Source: Pseudomonadota bacterium (GTDB lineage: Bacteria; Pseudomonadota; Gammaproteobacteria; Enterobacterales; Enterobacteriaceae). From it: a stretch of DNA of 10,568 nucleotides. Location of the stretch: NCBI GenBank assembly GCA_023454395.1, contig JAEYFY010000299.1, forward strand, positions 1 through 10,568, in the 5' to 3' direction. Positions 5,518 to 10,568 of the stretch are shown here, piece by piece (positions within the stretch are counted from its first letter, which is position 1; each line of letters opens with the position of its first letter). The notes under the pieces were generated by a model. It did no database searches and was not told where the DNA came from. It was given only the letters and a program-made list of their open reading frames with translations. The translations under genes and the position numbers were made by a program.

Positions 5518-8102
5518 TGCCATCATCTTACGATGCCACGAATAAAGTCGAAAAGAATATGACACAACATATTCTTATTCGTTACTACAAGTTTTATCGC
5601 CATAACGGTGCATCTCGTAGCGCAGCTATTGTTAGCGAGCTATTTATGGGCATTATGTGGTTTTTTTTACGGATGGAATCCCCTTTTTGGCAGAAAATTG
5701 CCAGAAAACAACGAGAGCTATATCCCCATATAGATCCCCGTTGCCCTAAAATTTTCGATCCCTTACGCTATTTGTTACAAAGCATTTGGCTAGCTTGCCA
5801 TTATGTAACGCATTTACTGATCCAAAAACCCACACAATTTATTTTCCATATTCGAAAAACATACAAAAAACTGTTTGTTCATGTCTCTCCTATCGCGATT
5901 GAACTCATTGAACATAAGAAAAAAACCACACCTTTGTGGCAATATGCTCTCTACTCCATCATCGCTATTTTTGCCATTTTCTTTATTTTACTCAGTATCA
6001 CTCAACCATTTGATCTTACATTCCAGTTCGTTTTTGTGATTGTTCTTTGGTTAGTTGCCTTAGCTATCCGCGATATTCCTGGGCGTTTCTCTTCAATCGC
6101 AATGGTGATGTTGGCGCTGACAATTGCATGTCGATATATATGGTGGCGTTATCATTCAACCCTTTATTGGATTGATAATTTCAGCCTATTTTGTGGTTTA
6201 CTGCTTTTACTGGCTGAAACTTACGCATGGTGTGTGCTATTCCTTAGTTTTATGCAATGTATTTGGCCACTGCATCGAAAACCTGTTTCCATGCCTGAAG
6301 ACATTACACAATGGCCAAGCGTTGATATTTTCATTCCCACCTATAACGAAGATCTACAAGTTGTTAAACCCACAATCTATGCCAGCTTAAATTTAGATTG
6401 GCCTAAAGATAAGCTCACTATTTATCTGCTTGATGATGGCTCCCGTCCTGAATTTAAAACATTTGCTCAAGAAGTCGGCATTCGTTATATCGCACGAGAA
6501 AAACATGATTTTGCTAAGGCTGGTAATATCAATCATGCCTTAACACTCGCTTCTGGTGAATTTGTCGCCATCTTTGACTGCGACCATATTCCAACACGTT
6601 CATTTCTACAATTTACAATGGGATGGTTTTTAAAAGATGAAAAAATGGCTTTGGTACAAACACCTCACCATTTTTTCTCCCCCGATCCTTTTGAACGTAA
6701 TTTGGGTAACTTTCGTGAGACCCCCAATGAAGGCACACTCTTTTATGGGTTGGTTCAAGATGGTAATGACACTTGGAATGCAGCGTTTTTCTGTGGCTCA
6801 TGCGCAGTTTTACGTCGTACTGCATTGGATGAGATAGGTGGCATTGCTGTTGAAACTGTTACAGAAGATGCGCATACCTCATTACGCTTACACCGCCATG
6901 GCTGGAGATCGGCTTATATCCGCATTCCACAAGCAGCGGGTTTAGCGACAGAAACATTATCCGCACATATAGGTCAACGGATTCGGTGGGCGAGAGGAAT
7001 GGTGCAAATATTCCGCCTTGATAATCCCTTGTTTGGTAAAGGATTAAGCGTGCCGCAACGTCTTTGTTATTTAAATGCCATGTTGCACTTTTTCTCTGGC
7101 ATTCCACGAATGATTTTCTTACTCGCACCACTGACGTTTCTTATTTTCCATGCCTATATCATTTATGCACCGGCGATTGCGATCGCGCTCTATGTTGTGC
7201 CGTATTTGATCCATATTTCACTCGCCAGTGCGAAGTTACAAGGCGCTTACCGCCACTCATTTTGGGGGGAGGTGTATGAAACGATTTTGGCGTGGTACAC
7301 CACTCGTCCCGTATTAAGTACCCTTTTCTCTCCTCATAAAGGGACTTTCAACGTGACAGGCAAAGGTGGCGTCATGGAAGAAGGCTTTGTCGATTGGCGA
7401 ATTAACCGCCCTTACTTATTCTTTCTCAACCTAAACTTGCTAGGCATTTTGTTTGCATTTTGGCGCATTGCAACGGGTGATCCTGATGAAGCATGGGCGG
7501 TTGTCATGTGCTTATTATGGGTTTGTTATAACCTTATCTTACTGGGTGTGGCAATTGCCGTTTCTGTCGAAACCAAGCAACAACGTCGTTTTCCTCGTGT
7601 TCGCGTTAAAGTTCCTGCCATGTTGTTGTTAAATAATGGCGCTCTCTATCGCTGCTATCTTTATGATTTTTCTGATAATAGCTGCGCTATTTTATTGCCT
7701 GACAATATCAATCTTTCACTTTCTCCAAATGAAAGCATCACACTATTACTCAGTCAAAATCAGCGTGAGCATGCCTTTAAAGCCAATATTTCACGTATTG
7801 ATGGACAAATTATTGGCTTACAACTCCTTGAAATGACAACGCAAAAAGCCATCGAATTTACTGCTTGTACTTTTGAGCGAGCCGATACTTGGGCAGATTG
7901 GCAAAATGAACTTCCAACCGACAGACCTTTAAGCAGTCTCAAAAATATTATTTTTATCAGCATGCAAGGTTATAACACCTTGTTAAAACGCGCTCCTTAC
8001 TTTATTTACGCCACATTTCGCTTACTCGGCCTCTTTTTACTGTGGCTTTCATCGTTACTTCCTCAACACGTTAATGTTTCAAAAATATTTCATCAGTCTT
8101 GA
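5517..8102 (+). CDS. bcsA: Cellulose synthase catalytic subunit BcsA (UDP-forming)
   Basis: BcsA is the inner-membrane GT2 processive glycosyltransferase that polymerises UDP-glucose into beta-1,4-glucan and extrudes it; c-di-GMP binding to its PilZ domain relieves autoinhibition. At 861 aa it matches E. coli (872 aa) and has the same long cytosolic N-terminus (about 1-140). Four membrane helices lie between about 142 and 250. The GT domain follows with DDG (306-308), DCD (354-356), FFCGS (424-428), TED (449-451, catalytic base Asp451) and QRIRW (487-491). Further membrane helices come next, then a PilZ domain (about 688-790) and an amphipathic C-terminus. The PilZ RxxxR motif is present (Arg690-Arg694), but the DxSxxG motif reads DFSDNS (717-722), with Ser for Gly. 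The start overlaps the bcsQ stop. Met15 is an alternative start. Confidence 0.98.
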   Translation: MPSSYDATNKVEKNMTQHILIRYYKFYRHNGASRSAAIVSELFMGIMWFFLRMESPFWQKIARKQRELYPHIDPRCPKIFDPLRYLLQSIWLACHYVTHLLIQKPTQFIFHIRKTYKKLFVHVSPIAIELIEHKKKTTPLWQYALYSIIAIFAIFFILLSITQPFDLTFQFVFVIVLWLVALAIRDIPGRFSSIAMVMLALTIACRYIWWRYHSTLYWIDNFSLFCGLLLLLAETYAWCVLFLSFMQCIWPLHRKPVSMPEDITQWPSVDIFIPTYNEDLQVVKPTIYASLNLDWPKDKLTIYLLDDGSRPEFKTFAQEVGIRYIAREKHDFAKAGNINHALTLASGEFVAIFDCDHIPTRSFLQFTMGWFLKDEKMALVQTPHHFFSPDPFERNLGNFRETPNEGTLFYGLVQDGNDTWNAAFFCGSCAVLRRTALDEIGGIAVETVTEDAHTSLRLHRHGWRSAYIRIPQAAGLATETLSAHIGQRIRWARGMVQIFRLDNPLFGKGLSVPQRLCYLNAMLHFFSGIPRMIFLLAPLTFLIFHAYIIYAPAIAIALYVVPYLIHISLASAKLQGAYRHSFWGEVYETILAWYTTRPVLSTLFSPHKGTFNVTGKGGVMEEGFVDWRINRPYLFFLNLNLLGILFAFWRIATGDPDEAWAVVMCLLWVCYNLILLGVAIAVSVETKQQRRFPRVRVKVPAMLLLNNGALYRCYLYDFSDNSCAILLPDNINLSLSPNESITLLLSQNQREHAFKANISRIDGQIIGLQLLEMTTQKAIEFTACTFERADTWADWQNELPTDRPLSSLKNIIFISMQGYNTLLKRAPYFIYATFRLLGLFLLWLSSLLPQHVNVSKIFHQS

Positions 8103-8161
8103 AGGAAAAACTCAGTTTTCTGGGAATTTATTATTAAACAATAAGATCATGGGTAACAATA

Positions 8162-10483
8162 ATGAAAAAACGTTTTCTCATATTTGCCTTATTTATGCTC
8201 ACTTCTTCAGTTCATGGAGATGAAACGCAAGAAGCGCAAATCAATATTTCAGAGCCACCCGTTATAATAACTGAAGCGGCTTCTGAAGTTATTTCTCAAG
8301 CAGAGCCTAGAAATTCACAATTACCTTCTGCCGATGTCACGCCTTCTACTCGCCAGAAGATATTAAAATTTGCAGAGACTGCGCCTAGTTATGGCGTAAT
8401 CCATTTGACGGGTGTTAGCCCCGATGGCTATTTAGAATTTGGTGTACGTAGTGATGAATATGTTTCTAAAGCCACTCTTGATTTAGAATTTACACCGTCT
8501 CCGTCACTCCTTCCTGTGGAGTCTCATCTTAATGTCTATTTAAATGATGAATTAATGGGCGTTATTACCTTAAAACAGGACGATTTAGGTAAGAAAAATC
8601 AAATTACGATACCCATTGATCCTTTATTTATTCAAGATTTTAACCATATAAAACTCTCTTTTATTGGTCATTATCGTGAAATTTGTGAGAACCAAGCAAA
8701 TACAACACTCTGGCTTGATGTAAGTAAAAGCAGTCAACTAAATCTGACCTTTCAATCACTGCGTTTAGGTAATGAGTTAGCGCACTTCCCAGAACCCTTT
8801 TTTGATAGCCGTGATTTTGGAGAATTAACACTGCCAATGGTTTTCAGCCAGTCGCCTAATTTAGTTCAACAAAAAGCGGCAGCGATCCTCTCTTCTTGGT
8901 TTGGTACTCAAGTTGATTGGCGTAAGCAAAATTACCCTGTTTATTATGATGCATTGCCAAATCAACACAGCATTGTTTTTGCAACCAATACACAAAAACC
9001 TGCCTTTTTAAAACAGCATTCCGATGTGAAAGAGCCAACCATTGAAATGCTGACGCATCCAACCAACCCTTATATTAAATTACTTCTTATTATGGGGCGT
9101 GATGATAACGATTTGATCACTGCCGTAAACGGAATAGCCCGTGGACAAGTTATCTTCAGAGGGAATATCGTCACAATTAATGAAGTAGAAAAATTGATCC
9201 CGCGTGAACCTTATGATGCGCCAAAATGGGCACAGTTAAATAAACCTATCTACTTTAATACGCTACAAGACTATGAAGGTCAGTTGCAATCTCGCGGGCT
9301 AAAACCGAATCCTATTACATTAAATATGACGTTACCGCCTGATCTCTTTATGTTTAATAATACGGGATTACAAATGCAATTGCGTTATCGCTATACCGCT
9401 CCTGCATTTCAAGATGATTCTCGTATGTCTATCTCAGTAAACGACCATTTCATTAAAGCTTATCCTCTTGAGAAAGATAAAAAAGATAATCTTGTCATCG
9501 CTTATTTACCGCTTATTCAAGGCTGGATTGAGCATAAGAATTTATTGAATATTCCCGCAGTAAAACTGGGGGAGCGTAACCAAATTACATTTGCCTTTGA
9601 TTATACCAACCCCATTCCCGGAGGCTCCGTAGATCAATGTATAACTTATCAACCTGTACCAAATACGGTCGCCATTGATGATTTATCTAGTTTTAATTTT
9701 ACAGGTGATTATCGACACTATATTGCACTGCCGGATTTACGAGTTTACAGCCATGCCGGTTTCCCATTTAGCCGTTATGCGGATCTGTCTGAAACCTTGA
9801 TTTTTGTTAATCAACAACCGTCTCCAACACAATTATCTACCCTATTAATTTCAATCGGGAATATAGGTGCTCAAACAGGTTATCCGGCACTCAATGTTGC
9901 ATTAACCAGTTCATTGGATGAAATGCAAAAAAGAGATGCTGATCTACTACTTATCGGAACCATTCCACCTGCATTAAATAATGATAAACAGATGAATGTA
10001 CTGATTGATAAAGCACGTAGTGAAATCACGCTACCTTCTCGTGAAATCAGTATTTTTAGCCACACAAGTTATCAATCGTCTGATAAACGCCCTGATAGTC
10101 GGATCTCTCTGACCTCCAAAGGATCGATGGGCGCGATTATTGGTTTCCAATCTCCCTTCTTTTCACAGCGTAGTGTTGTCGCATTATTAGCTGATAGTAC
10201 GCAAGGTTACAAACTGTTAAATGAGGCGATTAGTGACAGTGGTAAGCGTGATGCTATGTATGGCTCCGTGGTATTGATCAGAGAGTCTGGCGTAAATAGC
10301 TTGCGTGTGGGGGATACTTATTTCGTCGGTTATTTACCTTGGTGGGAAGAAGTTTGGTATGTGTTTGCTTCTCACCCTATATGGCTTGGTTTAGCGGCAA
10401 TTGTCGGCATTATTCTTGTCTCTCTTCTTATTTGGCGAGCAATGAAAATAAGAAGCCAACGTCGTTTAGCGGCTAAGGACTAA
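8162..10483 (+). CDS. bcsB: Cellulose synthase periplasmic subunit BcsB
   Basis: BcsB is the membrane-anchored periplasmic partner of BcsA. Its C-terminal helix completes the synthase, and its carbohydrate-binding domains guide the glucan through the periplasm. The protein has 773 aa (779 in E. coli) and aligns along the whole length. It starts with a signal peptide (MKKR, hydrophobic core to about residue 17, likely cleavage after Gly19). A variable Glu/Ser/Pro-rich stretch (about 20-60) leads into the alternating carbohydrate-binding and flavodoxin-like modules; GGSVDQCITYQP and SDSGKRDAMYGSV are typical BcsB stretches. The C-terminus has the amphipathic LPWWEEVWY segment, one membrane helix (about 739-761) and a basic cytosolic tail. 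It begins 59 bp after bcsA; no terminator is seen in the gap and the ribosome binding site is weak (GGGT), so it is probably in the same operon. Confidence 0.97.
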   Translation: MKKRFLIFALFMLTSSVHGDETQEAQINISEPPVIITEAASEVISQAEPRNSQLPSADVTPSTRQKILKFAETAPSYGVIHLTGVSPDGYLEFGVRSDEYVSKATLDLEFTPSPSLLPVESHLNVYLNDELMGVITLKQDDLGKKNQITIPIDPLFIQDFNHIKLSFIGHYREICENQANTTLWLDVSKSSQLNLTFQSLRLGNELAHFPEPFFDSRDFGELTLPMVFSQSPNLVQQKAAAILSSWFGTQVDWRKQNYPVYYDALPNQHSIVFATNTQKPAFLKQHSDVKEPTIEMLTHPTNPYIKLLLIMGRDDNDLITAVNGIARGQVIFRGNIVTINEVEKLIPREPYDAPKWAQLNKPIYFNTLQDYEGQLQSRGLKPNPITLNMTLPPDLFMFNNTGLQMQLRYRYTAPAFQDDSRMSISVNDHFIKAYPLEKDKKDNLVIAYLPLIQGWIEHKNLLNIPAVKLGERNQITFAFDYTNPIPGGSVDQCITYQPVPNTVAIDDLSSFNFTGDYRHYIALPDLRVYSHAGFPFSRYADLSETLIFVNQQPSPTQLSTLLISIGNIGAQTGYPALNVALTSSLDEMQKRDADLLLIGTIPPALNNDKQMNVLIDKARSEITLPSREISIFSHTSYQSSDKRPDSRISLTSKGSMGAIIGFQSPFFSQRSVVALLADSTQGYKLLNEAISDSGKRDAMYGSVVLIRESGVNSLRVGDTYFVGYLPWWEEVWYVFASHPIWLGLAAIVGIILVSLLIWRAMKIRSQRRLAAKD

Positions 10484-10486
10484 GCT

Positions 10487-10568
10487 ATGTGGCAATTTGG
10501 TCACACACATCGCCACTCTGTTATTGCTCTCTTTTTGCTGACAGGCTTTTTGCCTGTCACGCAAGCCA
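10487..10568 (+). CDS. Secreted protein, 5' end only (expected BcsZ or BcsC)
   Basis: An ATG 3 bp after the bcsB stop has AAGGA (10475-10479) 7 nt upstream, inside the end of bcsB, so it is a real coupled start. The 27 visible codons encode MWQFGHTHRH followed by a hydrophobic core and LPVTQA, a clear Sec signal peptide with probable cleavage after Ala27. The gene runs out of the window. In E. coli-type operons bcsB is followed by bcsZ (periplasmic endo-beta-1,4-glucanase) and then bcsC (outer-membrane exporter with TPR repeats), both with signal peptides. The visible part cannot tell them apart, so no symbol is given. Confidence 0.8.
   Translation, partial: MWQFGHTHRHSVIALFLLTGFLPVTQA

Noticed and set aside
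6613..7131. Overlapping frames on both strands inside bcsA (70-90 aa each)
   Set aside because: They overlap the conserved glycosyltransferase core, which explains the sequence; the products are low-quality and resemble nothing known to me.
8103..8161. Terminator in the bcsA-bcsB gap
   Set aside because: Only 5-bp A/T-rich stems (for example GAAAA/TTTTC) with no following T-run; the genes are probably cotranscribed.

Overview
The window looks like chromosomal DNA of a low-GC enteric gammaproteobacterium. MetK, BcsG, BcsR, BcsQ, BcsA and BcsB all read as close relatives of the E. coli proteins, but codon use and intergenic DNA are much more AT-rich than in Escherichia. This fits Morganellaceae (Proteus/Providencia-like). 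The family assignment is inferred from remembered sequences and base composition, not from a search.

Layout, left to right. (1) Bases 1-639 are a regulatory region upstream of metK. It holds a MetJ-type operator next to the metK start. It also holds a good minus-strand promoter with a GC-rich discriminator, which feeds a hairpin-rich leader running out of the left edge. In E. coli the divergent neighbour of metK is speA, preceded by the small gene yqgB, so the leader may belong to speA; speA itself is not in the window. (2) metK (640-1794) ends in a strong intrinsic terminator. (3) bcsG (3727-1982, minus strand) converges on metK and has its own terminator. (4) Bases 3728-4579 are a very AT-rich 852-bp divergent intergenic region without a convincing gene. 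It contains a Fur-like palindrome and a candidate promoter. (5) A tightly packed cellulose-synthase operon, bcsR-bcsQ-bcsA-bcsB, runs rightward. It continues into a gene cut by the window edge that starts with a signal peptide (bcsZ or bcsC expected).

How the genes work together: BcsA (inner membrane, c-di-GMP-controlled glycosyltransferase) makes and extrudes the glucan, and BcsB receives it in the periplasm. BcsR and BcsQ form the cytosolic regulatory complex that helps assemble the synthase. BcsG adds phosphoethanolamine to the emerging chain. This is an E. coli-type (class II) bcs locus in reduced form: bcsG stands alone as the divergent gene, and no bcsE or bcsF is seen between bcsG and bcsR or downstream of bcsG before metK. 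The system is known in outline. The unusual points are its position beside metK, the missing bcsE/bcsF, a degenerate c-di-GMP motif in the BcsA PilZ domain (Gly to Ser), and the long AT-rich control region.
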